Positions 1 through 8,595 of a stretch of DNA of 64,000 bases are shown one piece after another (the first letter of the stretch is position 1; each line of letters starts with the position of its first letter). Location: assembly GCF_910589175.1 (NCBI RefSeq), contig NZ_CAJURR010000004.1, forward strand, positions 1 to 64,000, in the 5' to 3' direction. The DNA is from an uncultured Lactobacillus sp. Its GTDB lineage: Bacteria > Bacillota > Bacilli > Lactobacillales > Lactobacillaceae. The position numbers and the translations under genes were made by a program. The notes below the pieces were generated by a model, which was not told the origin of the DNA, did not search any database, and saw only the letters and a list, made by a program, of their open reading frames with translations.

Positions 1-2
1 AT

Positions 3-38
3 CCTGTCGATAGAATATCATAGATATTCATCAACAGG
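3..38. repeat. Inverted repeat at left edge
   Basis: CCTGT and ACAGG close a stem whose interior carries GAATATC / GATATTC around ATA. It lies just outside the wecB terminator. It has no T-run of its own, so it may be part of an intergenic element of the neighbouring (unseen) gene. Confidence 0.4.
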
Positions 39-49
39 AAAAATTATAC

Positions 50-69
50 AGCCCAGAAAATCTGGAGCT
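50..69. terminator. Rho-independent terminator after wecB (bidirectional)
   Basis: AGCCCAGA pairs with TCTGGAGCT (one bulged base) around an AAA loop. Six T follow on the plus strand and a T-rich tract follows on the minus strand. It sits immediately downstream of the epimerase stop, and could also end a plus-strand transcript coming from the left. Confidence 0.65.
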
Positions 70-72
70 TTT

Positions 73-1215
73 TTAGTTAAAATTAGCTGGTTTTTGATTA
101 TGTTCTTTATCAAAATAATAAGCAATTGCATCCATAATCCGATCAGATGCTTTCCCATCCCCATATGGATTTTTAGCATTTGCCATTTCATCATATGCTT
201 TTTCATCTTCAAGTAAACATATCATTTCAGTGCGAACCTTATCTACTTCTGTTCCTACCAGTTTTAAAGTTCCAGCTGCCACCCCTTCAGGACGTTCAGT
301 AGTATCACGTAAAACTAAAACTGGTTTTCCTAGAGAAGGAGCTTCTTCTTGAACTCCACCTGAATCGGTCATAATAAAGTAGCTTTTTTTAGCTAAATTA
401 TGAAAATCAACTACATCTAGTGGTTTAATCAAGTGAATTCGTGGATCGTCACTTAATACTTCTTGAGCCACCTTTTGCACCTTCGGAGAAAGATGAACGG
501 GGTAGATAATTTCAACGTCCTTATGACTATCAACTACCTGTTTCATAACTTTAAAGACACGTCGCATAGGTTCTCCTTGGTTCTCTCTGCGGTGCATGGT
601 AACTAAAATGATCTTACTATCTGGGTTAATTTCATCAAGAACATCATGATGATAGTCTTCTTTAACTGTCTGCTTTAAAGCATCAATAGCAGTATTACCC
701 GTAACATAGATATTATCAGCGGGATGATTTTCTTTGATTAAGTTTTGTTTACTTAATTCAGTTGGCGCAAAATATATGTCAGTTAAATCATCTGTCATTT
801 GCCGGTTCATCTCCTCTGGAAATGGAGAATACTTATTCCAAGTTCTAAGACCAGCCTCCACATGTCCTAATTTTGTTTGTTCATAAAAAGTTGCTAAGCC
901 AGCTACAAAGCTAGTGGTTGTATCCCCATGAACCAAAACAATATCTGGTTGCTCTTTTTTTATTACCTTTGCCATATCAAGCATTACTTTTGAAGTAATA
1001 TCTTCTAATGTTTGATTTTTATGCATGATATTAAAATCATAATCAGGTTTAATTTTAAAAATATCTAAAACCTGATCCAACATTTCACGGTGTTGAGCAC
1101 TTACTACTGTTACCTCTTCAAATCGATCATCTTTTTTTAACTTCAACACTAACGGTGCCATTTTAATAGCTTCTGGTCTAGTACCAAAAACTGTCATTAC
1201 TTTTACTTTATTCAT
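73..1215 (-). CDS. wecB: UDP-N-acetylglucosamine 2-epimerase (non-hydrolysing)
   Basis: Cytosolic enzyme interconverting UDP-GlcNAc and UDP-ManNAc, which supplies ManNAc for teichoic-acid linkage units or surface glycans. The 380-residue length is normal for the family. Signature stretches are GTRPEAIKMAPL at the N-terminus, VHGDTTTS near residue 95, HVEAGLRT near 117, and TDSGGVQEE near 285, which holds the nucleotide-contacting part of the C-terminal Rossmann domain. ATG start; no strong AGGAGG is visible, but TAAGGATAAATT precedes it. It is monocistronic: a terminator follows and the divergent small membrane gene starts about 110 bp upstream. No glycosyltransferases are adjacent, so the end use of ManNAc is inferred. 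Confidence 0.93.
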   Translation of the reverse strand: MNKVKVMTVFGTRPEAIKMAPLVLKLKKDDRFEEVTVVSAQHREMLDQVLDIFKIKPDYDFNIMHKNQTLEDITSKVMLDMAKVIKKEQPDIVLVHGDTTTSFVAGLATFYEQTKLGHVEAGLRTWNKYSPFPEEMNRQMTDDLTDIYFAPTELSKQNLIKENHPADNIYVTGNTAIDALKQTVKEDYHHDVLDEINPDSKIILVTMHRRENQGEPMRRVFKVMKQVVDSHKDVEIIYPVHLSPKVQKVAQEVLSDDPRIHLIKPLDVVDFHNLAKKSYFIMTDSGGVQEEAPSLGKPVLVLRDTTERPEGVAAGTLKLVGTEVDKVRTEMICLLEDEKAYDEMANAKNPYGDGKASDRIMDAIAYYFDKEHNQKPANFN

Positions 1216-1328
1216 AATTTATCCTTACCTTATATTTTGTATCTTCTACTATACCCCAATTAAATTTTCTTTGGTACTATTTGTCAAACTACTTTATACT
1301 TATATACTATAAGGAAAGTGAGCAATTT

Positions 1329-1514
1329 ATGTTTAGTTTTTTATCTTTAGCTGCAATTTTAATTACCATTATAGTCTTTTGCTTAGTTTTCCTCTTTGGG
1401 AACTCTTACCCACAAAAAACTAGGCACATTTTAATTGGAATTATTGCAATACTACTAATTATTTTTCTCTGGATTGTTTTAGAGATTTTTATTAACCCAT
1501 TAAAATATGTTTGA
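1329..1514 (+). CDS. Small hydrophobic membrane protein, 61 aa
   Basis: The longer open frame starts at 1281, but the ribosome site AAGGAAAGTGAG (1311-1322) points to the ATG at 1329, giving 61 residues. Almost the whole chain is two hydrophobic helices (about residues 1-25 and 33-58) separated by a short polar turn with SYPQKTRH. I recognise no family. It stands alone, divergent from wecB, and ends at a strong hairpin shared with the tRNA gene. The function is unknown; it could be a small membrane stress or regulatory peptide, but nothing here decides. Confidence 0.6.
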   Translation: MFSFLSLAAILITIIVFCLVFLFGNSYPQKTRHILIGIIAILLIIFLWIVLEIFINPLKYV

Positions 1515-1522
1515 TTATGAAT

Positions 1523-1563
1523 AAAAAGCATTTCTTCAATTAAATTAAGAAGAAATGCTTTTT
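1523..1563. terminator. Strong bidirectional terminator
   Basis: The 15-bp arms AAAAAGCATTTCTTC and GAAGAAATGCTTTTT surround an 11-nt loop. There is a T-run on both strands, so it serves the small membrane gene on plus and the tRNA on minus. Confidence 0.85.
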
Positions 1564-1569
1564 TATGTA

Positions 1570-1642
1570 TGACCCCGGTGAGATTCGAACTCACCTCTAC
1601 GGTTTAGGAGACCATTGTTCTATCCAGATGAACTACGGGGTC
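1570..1642 (-). tRNA. tRNA-Arg (anticodon CCU)
   Basis: On the minus strand the cloverleaf is complete. The acceptor GACCCCG pairs with CGGGGTC. The D-stem is GTTC/GAAC. The anticodon stem ATGGT/ACCGT encloses CTCCTAA, so the anticodon is CCU, reading AGG. The T-arm is GTGAG-TTCGAAT-CTCAC, and the discriminator base is A. CCA is not encoded and must be added after transcription. AGG is normally a rare arginine codon in AT-rich lactobacilli. This tRNA is relevant to the frameshift site CTT-AGG-G in the P-type ATPase gene of this window. Confidence 0.95.
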
Positions 1643-1692
1643 AGGACTAGTTTCTACTTTAACATAAAAACTAGTTTTTCACTATCATAAAT

Positions 1693-3024
1693 TTAATATT
1701 GAGGTAAATAGAAATTCCGTTGATTATTATCTTGCTTAGCAATTTTATCTGCTGCAAAAACAAACGGCATCCAAATAAGAAGCGCAATTACCATATTAAT
1801 GAGAGCCAGTACAATAGCACGCCAATCATAATTACAGGCTAAGAATGGTCCAATAAGCGGCGGCATTACAGTTGGAACAAAAATTTGAACTGGATTAACT
1901 AAACCAGCCTCTGTAGCCCAATATGCTAAGGATACATTTACTAATGGAGCTACCACAAACGGAATTAGATAAACTGGGTTAAAAACAACCGGCAGACCAA
2001 AAATAATAGGTTCATTAATATTAAAAACTCCTGGTGCTACAGCCATCTTTGCTATTGTTCGATAATCTTTACGCTTAGAAAACATTAAAATGGCAATAAT
2101 TAATACCAGAGTTCCGCCAGCTCCACCAAACCATGCAAAAACATTAAAAGAGTCACGAACCCAAATATAAGGCACATGTTCACTATTTCTAACAGCTGTA
2201 ACATTAATATTTTCTGGTGTCAGCCATAAAGAATCCATTACTGGAGTTAGTACGCTTATACCGTTAATTCCAAAGAACCAAAAGATCTGAACCAAAAATG
2301 TAACTAATAAAACGACTCCAAAGCCCTGTCCTAAATTAACCAAGGGTCTTTGAATAGTAGTAAGCAGCCAATTACCAAAATAGGTTCCTGTAAGTCTTTG
2401 AAAAGCGTAGTTGACAAAGCCTACAATAAAAATAGAAAGCAGGATCGGAATCAGAGTGCTAAATGCCACCCATTCCGCATGTGGCATACTGCTATCTACT
2501 TTTAACCTAATTCTAGCCTTATAAAAGGTAATAAATAATGCTGTTCCAATACAGCCAAAAATAATTGCTGTAAATAGGCCCATTGTAGAAAATTGCTTGA
2601 TATCAAAAGCATTTTTAATATCAACTACATCCCCATCAATGCGCAATTTAACAGAATCACTAATGCTCATTGCAAAAGCAACTAAAGAAGCAACAGAACC
2701 TGCAAATCGGTTCACTTCATAGGTTTTAGCTAGGTGATAACCCCAAGAAATTGCAAAATAAACCGCAAAAAGGGCAAATGTACCTTCCCAAATTATATTG
2801 TCAATTGCTACTACAGGCTGCATCAAAGAATAAAAAGTATCCCAATGCATTTGTACTTTAGCTGCTCTAATTATGCTATTAAATAGCATGGCAATTGAAC
2901 CAGCCATTGTAATTGGCAGTAAAGAAATGAAAGTATCCCGCATTGCAACTAGCCAGCGAACTTGAGCTAAACGAGATGCAGGTGGCAAAACATAAGTTTC
3001 TAGCCATTTAACTAAAGATGACAT
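1693..3024 (-). CDS. PTS sugar permease, EIIC of the lactose/cellobiose (CelB) family
   Basis: Integral membrane permease subunit of a phosphotransferase system, probably for a beta-glucoside or oligosaccharide. It has 443 residues and about ten hydrophobic segments. The family hallmark GVFNINEPIIFGLPVVFNP lies near residue 345; the NEP motif forms part of the sugar site. No IIA or IIB partner is encoded nearby, so it must borrow cytosolic subunits from elsewhere. Its ATG overlaps the stop of the DEAD-box helicase as TAATG, which implies translational coupling and one transcript starting at the lysozyme-like gene. The substrate cannot be told from sequence alone. Confidence 0.88.
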   Translation of the reverse strand: MSSLVKWLETYVLPPASRLAQVRWLVAMRDTFISLLPITMAGSIAMLFNSIIRAAKVQMHWDTFYSLMQPVVAIDNIIWEGTFALFAVYFAISWGYHLAKTYEVNRFAGSVASLVAFAMSISDSVKLRIDGDVVDIKNAFDIKQFSTMGLFTAIIFGCIGTALFITFYKARIRLKVDSSMPHAEWVAFSTLIPILLSIFIVGFVNYAFQRLTGTYFGNWLLTTIQRPLVNLGQGFGVVLLVTFLVQIFWFFGINGISVLTPVMDSLWLTPENINVTAVRNSEHVPYIWVRDSFNVFAWFGGAGGTLVLIIAILMFSKRKDYRTIAKMAVAPGVFNINEPIIFGLPVVFNPVYLIPFVVAPLVNVSLAYWATEAGLVNPVQIFVPTVMPPLIGPFLACNYDWRAIVLALINMVIALLIWMPFVFAADKIAKQDNNQRNFYLPQY

Positions 3025-4253
3025 TATTCTTCTCTTCTATCCTTTCGAGGATGATATCCTTTATTTTTCTTATTGCGCCAACGCTTCTTTTTATGCTTAG
3101 GCTTAACTTCTTTTACTTTTTTCTCCTTGTTTTCAGACTCTTCTTTTTTTCGTTTCGGTTTTTCAGTCGTTAAACTATAGCCTGCAAAATATGCTCTTTG
3201 AACTTGATAAGTACCAGCTAGTAATTTCTTTAAATTTCTAAAATCATGATCATCTCCAAGAGTAACAACAGTTCCTGATTTATTCATTCGACCCGTTCTA
3301 CCGCTCCGATGCAAGTAGGTATTTACTTCACTCGGAATTTCAAAGTTAATAACATAGCTAACATCAGGCAAGTCTAACCCACGGGCAGCTAAATCAGTCG
3401 CAAATAAAAACTTAATTCGGCCTGTTCTAAAATCACTAAGAATTTTTTCTCGCTTTTGTTTACTAGTTTCGTTACTTAAAACAGCAAATTTTGTCTTACT
3501 GTGACTAAAAATTCGAGCAAATCTTATTTCACTTTCTGTACTATCAAAAAAGAGAATACCCTTAAACTTATCTAACTTTGCCAACCGCTGCAAAAACTGC
3601 ATTTTATATTCGTTTGAAACTTGTAAAAAGTAATGTTTAACTTCAGATTTTTGTTCTGGGCGCACATCAAGTAGTAAGAAAGTGTGATTAAATAAATCTT
3701 CTGCATCTTTCGTAATTTCTGATTCAGATGCTCCAAAAAGTAAAATTTGAGCAGTTGAAGATAAATTTTGTCCTAATGAACTTAGTAAATCTAATTTTGC
3801 GAATTCTAAAATATCATCCGCTTCATCAACCACTAGGGCATTAATATCTTGGTACTTGATTCGATTTTCAGATAAAAAGTCAAAAAATCTTCCTGGTGTA
3901 GCAATTATTATTTCCGGCTTTTCCTTTTTTAAGCGTTCTAATTGCCTTTTTCTATTTCCTGCTCCAACTAATGCAATGGTTTTTAAACCTAATGATTTTG
4001 CATAAGGTAAAAGATTATTTCTGGTTTGGATCGCAAGTTCAGTAGTTGGTTCTAAAATAATGCCTCGGCCACCAATTTCAGCAATTCGCTCCATTACTGG
4101 CAAACCATAGGCTAAAGTTTTACCGGTACCAGTCTTAGCTAATCCTACGATGCTAGCACCATTACGAATGGCATCATATGTTCTTTCTTGAATTAAAGTT
4201 GGTTTATTCTTATGTTCTTTTTCTAAAACTTGTGTAATTGCGTTTGAATACAT
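3024..4253 (-). CDS. DEAD-box ATP-dependent RNA helicase
   Basis: 409-residue RNA helicase. Its motifs are AKTGTGKT (I), EPTTELA (Ia), TPGR (Ib), VDEAD (II), FGAS in place of the usual SAT (III), and HRSGRTGR (VI). After residue about 350 comes a strongly basic Lys/Arg-rich tail, typical of helicases acting in ribosome assembly or mRNA decay (CshA/CshB-like). The open frame reaches back to 4325, but AGAGGAAATAAAATG places the start at 4253, just after the stop of the upstream gene. It overlaps the PTS gene by one base. Motif III Gly-Ala-Ser instead of Ser-Ala-Thr is a divergence worth noting. Confidence 0.92.
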   Translation of the reverse strand: MYSNAITQVLEKEHKNKPTLIQERTYDAIRNGASIVGLAKTGTGKTLAYGLPVMERIAEIGGRGIILEPTTELAIQTRNNLLPYAKSLGLKTIALVGAGNRKRQLERLKKEKPEIIIATPGRFFDFLSENRIKYQDINALVVDEADDILEFAKLDLLSSLGQNLSSTAQILLFGASESEITKDAEDLFNHTFLLLDVRPEQKSEVKHYFLQVSNEYKMQFLQRLAKLDKFKGILFFDSTESEIRFARIFSHSKTKFAVLSNETSKQKREKILSDFRTGRIKFLFATDLAARGLDLPDVSYVINFEIPSEVNTYLHRSGRTGRMNKSGTVVTLGDDHDFRNLKKLLAGTYQVQRAYFAGYSLTTEKPKRKKEESENKEKKVKEVKPKHKKKRWRNKKNKGYHPRKDRREE

Positions 4254-4263
4254 TTTATTTCCT

Positions 4264-4974
4264 CTATTGTGTTCCTTGTTGACCATATAATTGCTCGTAC
4301 TGCGTATTAGTACCAATATAAGCAAACATAGTTACATCCCGATCGAGATTATCTATATTTTTAACTCTTCCATTTTGAGTGTAACACCAAAAGGCATAGT
4401 GTTGCCTATCTTTTAAGCTGGCGCCTGTATATAAAAATCTTGTCCCTTCTGGAAAATAATTATGGTAACGATAGTCACCAGCTATCATTACTCTTTTTCC
4501 AAGATTATTTATCATTTGAGCGAAATTTCCCATTCGCTTCCAATATGCTTTAGTCAAGTGACTAGCCGCTGGCACAATCATAACTGGCAAGCTTCCAGTG
4601 TTAGTTCCTACTTTATTCAAAAAGTATTGGTATTGTTCTTGATTACTTGTTTCATCACTATAAGCAATAATTGTACCAAAGTTTAAGTTAGTTCCTTGAA
4701 TTTGATCGCGATAAAGCAGGTAATTATCATCAAAATAAGATTTTCCTTGTGTTGACCTCAAATATACAAAAGAAATACCATTTTTTTCTAACTTATGTAG
4801 ATCAATGTAATCTTTTGTTTGGTCTAGTTCAATGCCTAGTACACTCATATTTGATCCCCGAGGAAAAGTTGTATTTTGTCTCATATTAAAATATCCCCAC
4901 ACTAGTCCTGAGAAAGCTAGAATGAGTAAGATAATAATACTTGGGAAAGTATATTTATGTCGATAACGATGCAT
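4264..4974 (-). CDS. Membrane-anchored GH25 lysozyme-like protein
   Basis: 236 residues. A basic N-terminus and one transmembrane helix (about residues 11-29) precede a glycoside hydrolase family 25 type barrel, beginning with SVLGIELDQTKDYIDL near residue 44. That segment carries the Asp expected at the catalytic position of GH25 muramidases. The chain matches a single GH25 domain, without the repeats seen in phage lysins. GGAGGGA precedes the ATG. It is the first gene of a three-gene coupled unit with the helicase and PTS IIC. Its role is probably peptidoglycan turnover at the outer membrane face; whether it is active is not certain. Confidence 0.8.
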   Translation of the reverse strand: MHRYRHKYTFPSIIILLILAFSGLVWGYFNMRQNTTFPRGSNMSVLGIELDQTKDYIDLHKLEKNGISFVYLRSTQGKSYFDDNYLLYRDQIQGTNLNFGTIIAYSDETSNQEQYQYFLNKVGTNTGSLPVMIVPAASHLTKAYWKRMGNFAQMINNLGKRVMIAGDYRYHNYFPEGTRFLYTGASLKDRQHYAFWCYTQNGRVKNIDNLDRDVTMFAYIGTNTQYEQLYGQQGTQ

Positions 4975-5094
4975 TGCAGTCCCTCCATTAGCTATTTTAA
5001 CGAACTTCTTCTTCCTACACCACTTTCATTAAGATTTAGTATAAAATGATATCATTACTAAAAGTTATAGATATATTGAAAGGAAAGCACAATC

Positions 5095-6405
5095 TTGAAA
5101 AGACAAATTAGCTTTGGTCAAGCCCTAGCTACAGTCGTTGGAACTGTAATTGGTGGGGGCGTTTTTTTCAAAATAGGAAGCATTAGTCATGAAACTGGCA
5201 CTCCCTCATTAACTCTTTTTGTCTGGATCTTAGCCGGTATTATTTCCATCGCCTCTGGCCTTACAGTATCCGAAATTGCGGCTGCTCTTCCAGTTACTGG
5301 GGGTTCTATCAAGTACATCGAGTATACTTACGGGAAAGTTTGGGGCTTTTTATTTGGCTGGGCTCAAATGCTAGTCTATTTTCCTGCTAATATCGCTGCT
5401 CTAAGCGTTATATTTGGACAACAATTTGTTGTTTTATTTAACCTGCCTACTAAATACGCAACTTTAATTGCTCTACTGCTAGCCATATTTTTAATGGGGT
5501 TAAATTTTATTTCTACAAAATTTTCAACCCGGATGCAATCAGTCATGACTATTCTTAAGGCAATTCCAATTGCTTTAATTGTGCTGTTCGGACTTTTTAA
5601 CTCAAACAAAGTCAGCATTGCCCTACTCCCTTTAAGCGCTGGACATAATGTTTCTTTTTGGACAGGCTTAAGTGGCGGTTTACTTGCAGCTTTATTTGCT
5701 TATGATGGCTGGATTAACGTAACTAATTTAGCTGGCGAAATTGAAAAGCCTGAGAAAAACCTATCAAGAGCTATTATCATTGGTCTCTCTGCTATTACTT
5801 TAATTTATGTATTAGTCAACTATGCATTTTTAACTGCCATCCCCTTTAAAGAAATTGTTGGCAATCAAAATACTGCCTATTTAGCTTCGTTAAAACTATT
5901 TGGTAGTTTAGGCGGTAAATTAGTTACGATTGGAATTTTAATTTCAGTTTATGGCGCAATTAATGGTTTTATGCTTACGGGAATGAGAATACCTTATACT
6001 TTAGCACAAAATAAGATGTTACCATTTTCCGATAAAATCAGTCGCACTAATGTTAATACAGGTGTGCCTACACTGAGTGCACTAATTATTCTAACGGTAT
6101 CTTTAATAATGATTCTACTAGGGACTTTTGATCTCTTAACCAACATGCTCGTCTTCGTCATGTGGACCTTTACCACCCTAATTTCCATTGCAGTTGTAAT
6201 TTTGCGCTATCGCGAACCTCGACTAGAGCGTCCTTATGTTGTTCCCTGGTATCCGATTATTCCAATTATCTCAATTGGTGGTGGTTTATTCATTGTAATC
6301 AGTACTGTAATCAATGAATTCTGGCTATCAATAACTGGTATTGGTTTAACCTTATTAGGCCTTCCTATTTATTACTATATGAAAAAACAGAATAATCGCC
6401 AATAA
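5095..6405 (+). CDS. APC-family amino acid permease (LAT / SteT-like)
   Basis: 436-residue secondary transporter with 12 predicted membrane helices. The conserved first helix contains TVIGGGVFFKIG, the glycine-rich substrate loop of the APC superfamily. The C-terminal YREPRLERPYVVPWYP stretch is typical of the L-type exchanger branch (serine/threonine exchanger SteT and relatives). It starts at TTG 5095, spaced 7 nt behind AAAGGAAAG. It is a single plus-strand gene between divergent GH25 and convergent hpt, closed by a strong hairpin. The substrate is an inference at branch level only. Confidence 0.85.
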   Translation: MKRQISFGQALATVVGTVIGGGVFFKIGSISHETGTPSLTLFVWILAGIISIASGLTVSEIAAALPVTGGSIKYIEYTYGKVWGFLFGWAQMLVYFPANIAALSVIFGQQFVVLFNLPTKYATLIALLLAIFLMGLNFISTKFSTRMQSVMTILKAIPIALIVLFGLFNSNKVSIALLPLSAGHNVSFWTGLSGGLLAALFAYDGWINVTNLAGEIEKPEKNLSRAIIIGLSAITLIYVLVNYAFLTAIPFKEIVGNQNTAYLASLKLFGSLGGKLVTIGILISVYGAINGFMLTGMRIPYTLAQNKMLPFSDKISRTNVNTGVPTLSALIILTVSLIMILLGTFDLLTNMLVFVMWTFTTLISIAVVILRYREPRLERPYVVPWYPIIPIISIGGGLFIVISTVINEFWLSITGIGLTLLGLPIYYYMKKQNNRQ

Positions 6406-6422
6406 TAAAGCTTATAGATAAA

Positions 6423-6467
6423 GGGTTGAAACTTCCACTAGCTAAGAAGGAAGTCTCAACCCTTTTT
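6423..6467. terminator. Bidirectional terminator between APC permease and hpt
   Basis: GGGTTGAAACTTCC and GGAAGTCTCAACCC pair with a single mismatch around a 12-nt loop and are followed by TTTTT. It serves convergent genes on both strands. Confidence 0.85.
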
Positions 6468-6495
6468 AATTCTATGATAAAGATATTTTAAATAA

Positions 6496-7065
6496 TTAAC
6501 GGTTTAAGTTTGCTTGAATAACTTCTGGTTTTAAAACACCAACATAAGGTAGATTACGATATGCATTTAAGTAGTCTAATCCATAGCCAACTACAAATTC
6601 ATTTTCAACTTTTGAGCCATAGTAATCTACAACCACGTCATCTTCACGGCGTTCTGTCTTATTAAGAAGTGCGCAGCACTTTACACTCTTTGCGCCACGT
6701 TCAATTAATAGATCCTTCATAAATTTCAAAGTATGACCAGTATCAACAATATCTTCAACTAGCAATACATCTCTACCCTTAACATCTGCTTGAACATCAA
6801 TATCTAATCTAACTTTACCGGTTGATTCAAAGCCATCACCGTAGCTTGAAACATCCATAAAGTCATTTTGCATTTTTACGTTCATATGGCGTGTTAAATC
6901 AGTCATAAAGTATACAGCACCCTTTAGTACCCCAATGACTAATGGAAACTTACCAGCGTAATCCTCAGTTAATTGCTTACCTAGTCTTTGACAAATCTCT
7001 TCGATGTCATCTTGACTAAATAAAACACGATCAATAATGTTGTCAATATTATCACTATTTTGCAT
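6496..7065 (-). CDS. hpt: Hypoxanthine phosphoribosyltransferase
   Basis: Cytosolic purine salvage enzyme converting hypoxanthine or guanine plus PRPP to IMP or GMP. It has 189 residues, close to the usual 180. The PRPP-binding loop VLLVEDIVDTGHTL lies near residue 100. LVIGVLKGAVYFMTDL carries the pyrophosphate-binding loop, and VVGYGLDYLNAYRNLPYVG is the C-terminal purine site. GAGGG lies 5 nt before the ATG. In many Firmicutes hpt sits between tilS and ftsH; here it stands alone between convergent and co-directional neighbours. Confidence 0.96.
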   Translation of the reverse strand: MQNSDNIDNIIDRVLFSQDDIEEICQRLGKQLTEDYAGKFPLVIGVLKGAVYFMTDLTRHMNVKMQNDFMDVSSYGDGFESTGKVRLDIDVQADVKGRDVLLVEDIVDTGHTLKFMKDLLIERGAKSVKCCALLNKTERREDDVVVDYYGSKVENEFVVGYGLDYLNAYRNLPYVGVLKPEVIQANLNR

Positions 7066-7130
7066 TTTAACCCTCTATATCCTTTTATAAATGCGTTGTT
7101 AATAGTAGAATTATAACATTTAATTAGACA

Positions 7131-7158
7131 AAAAAGCACCTATCTTGAGGTGCTTTTT
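7131..7158 (-). terminator. Terminator after the CBS-domain transporter
   Basis: AAAAAGCACCT pairs with AGGTGCTTTTT around a 6-nt loop. It lies directly after the stop of the 7163-8545 gene, with a T-run on the minus strand. Confidence 0.85.
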
Positions 7159-7162
7159 CCGA

Positions 7163-8545
7163 TTATTTATCTTTTTCTTTATCACTTTGATCGCTATTTT
7201 CTGAATCATCATTTTCACTAGCTTGATCGACCTTAGAAACGAGGAACCAACGCATGAATCCTTGTTCAATGTTTACTAGCTTAAACTTAAAGCCTTCTAA
7301 ATCAACAGATTCACCCTTCTTTAAGTTAGGATAGTGTTCCATCATATAACCACCAATGGTAATAATATCACTATCTTCGAATGCCTTCAGCTTAGTGTGG
7401 AAGTAGCGTTCAAAATCATATAAAGTAGTCTTTCCTGAAACGTGGATATTTCCATGATCATCGCGGACAATATATTCATCTGAAACATCATCGATTTCAT
7501 CTTTAATTGATCCGAAGAGTTCTTCATAAATATCTTTATCAGTTACAATTCCACTTGTTCCACCATACTCATCAACTACTAAAACGATTGGTGTGTGCTT
7601 TTTAATCATTAATTTCAAAATATCTTGAATTAACATTGATTCAGGCACAGTAATAATCGCTCTAATAATTCTAGTAATCGGGACATTAGGATTTTCCTGA
7701 TCTTGACTTACGATATCATAAGCATAAACGTATCCTACAACATCATCTTTATCGTTATCACGCACAACTGGAAAACGGCTGAAACCATCTTTAATGTATT
7801 TTTCTAAAGCTGTCTTTACATCATCAGTAGCATTTAAAACTTGAAGTTGAGTACGGTCTGTCATGATATCTTTAGCAACTTTATCATTTAATTCAAAAGC
7901 ACGTTCCATATACAAAAGATCGTCTTTATCAAGTGAGCCGCCCGTTACAGCGTTACGAGATAAACGTAAGATTTCAGATTGTGAATAAACTTCACTTTCT
8001 TCATCAGCTGACTGCATCCCTAATAAATGAAGCAATCCATTAGCACTGTGGTTAAGTAACCAGACGAACGGATATACAATCGTATGGAAAACAGCTAAAG
8101 GAGTAACGACTGCCATTAAACACTTAACGGGCATGTCAATAGCAATATTCTTAGGAACAATTTCAGTTACAACAACTTCTAAATAAGTTAGCAATACAAC
8201 ACCTAAAGTTGCTCCTAATACTCCGCTAGTCTTTGCTCCAAACCAAGGTGTCATTTTAAACACATCGGTCAATAGTTCTTCAATAGTTCCCTGACCAATC
8301 CAACCTAAAATAACACCAACTAAAGTTGTACCTACTTGAGTGGTAGATAATGACTCATTCAAGTTATGAACCATATGTAGAGCACGCTTTAGTTTCTTAG
8401 GATTGCCTTGACCGTTTGCCAGCATATCTTCTAGCTGACTAGATCTTGTTTGCACTAAGGCAAATTCAGCAACAACAAAGAAAATTGCAATTAAAAACGT
8501 TATGAAAATAACAATTAAATTAGTAGTTATAGTACTTGTAGACAA
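7163..8545 (-). CDS. CNNM/CorC-type transporter (DUF21, CBS pair, CorC_HlyC domains)
   Basis: 460 residues with the classical haemolysin-C architecture. Residues 1-190 are the membrane DUF21 (CNNM) domain with about four helices. Residues 210-335 form a CBS pair (DIMTDRTQLQVL; TPIVLVVDEYGGTSGIVTDKDI). Residues 350-435 are the CorC_HlyC regulatory domain. An acidic, Ser/Glu/Asp-rich tail follows. Members are linked to magnesium or cobalt export; the old name haemolysin is misleading. The start is TTG at 8545, 7 nt behind AAAGGTGA. It is monocistronic with its own terminator. Confidence 0.9.
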   Translation of the reverse strand: MSTSTITTNLIVIFITFLIAIFFVVAEFALVQTRSSQLEDMLANGQGNPKKLKRALHMVHNLNESLSTTQVGTTLVGVILGWIGQGTIEELLTDVFKMTPWFGAKTSGVLGATLGVVLLTYLEVVVTEIVPKNIAIDMPVKCLMAVVTPLAVFHTIVYPFVWLLNHSANGLLHLLGMQSADEESEVYSQSEILRLSRNAVTGGSLDKDDLLYMERAFELNDKVAKDIMTDRTQLQVLNATDDVKTALEKYIKDGFSRFPVVRDNDKDDVVGYVYAYDIVSQDQENPNVPITRIIRAIITVPESMLIQDILKLMIKKHTPIVLVVDEYGGTSGIVTDKDIYEELFGSIKDEIDDVSDEYIVRDDHGNIHVSGKTTLYDFERYFHTKLKAFEDSDIITIGGYMMEHYPNLKKGESVDLEGFKFKLVNIEQGFMRWFLVSKVDQASENDDSENSDQSDKEKDK

Positions 8546-8595
8546 GTGATCTTCACCTTTTTTATATATTAAATAATTACATCTCTATTTTAGCA

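Noticed and set aside
4264..4325. Helicase start at 4325
   Set aside because: The extension overlaps the upstream GH25 gene and lacks a ribosome site; AGAGGAAA supports 4253.
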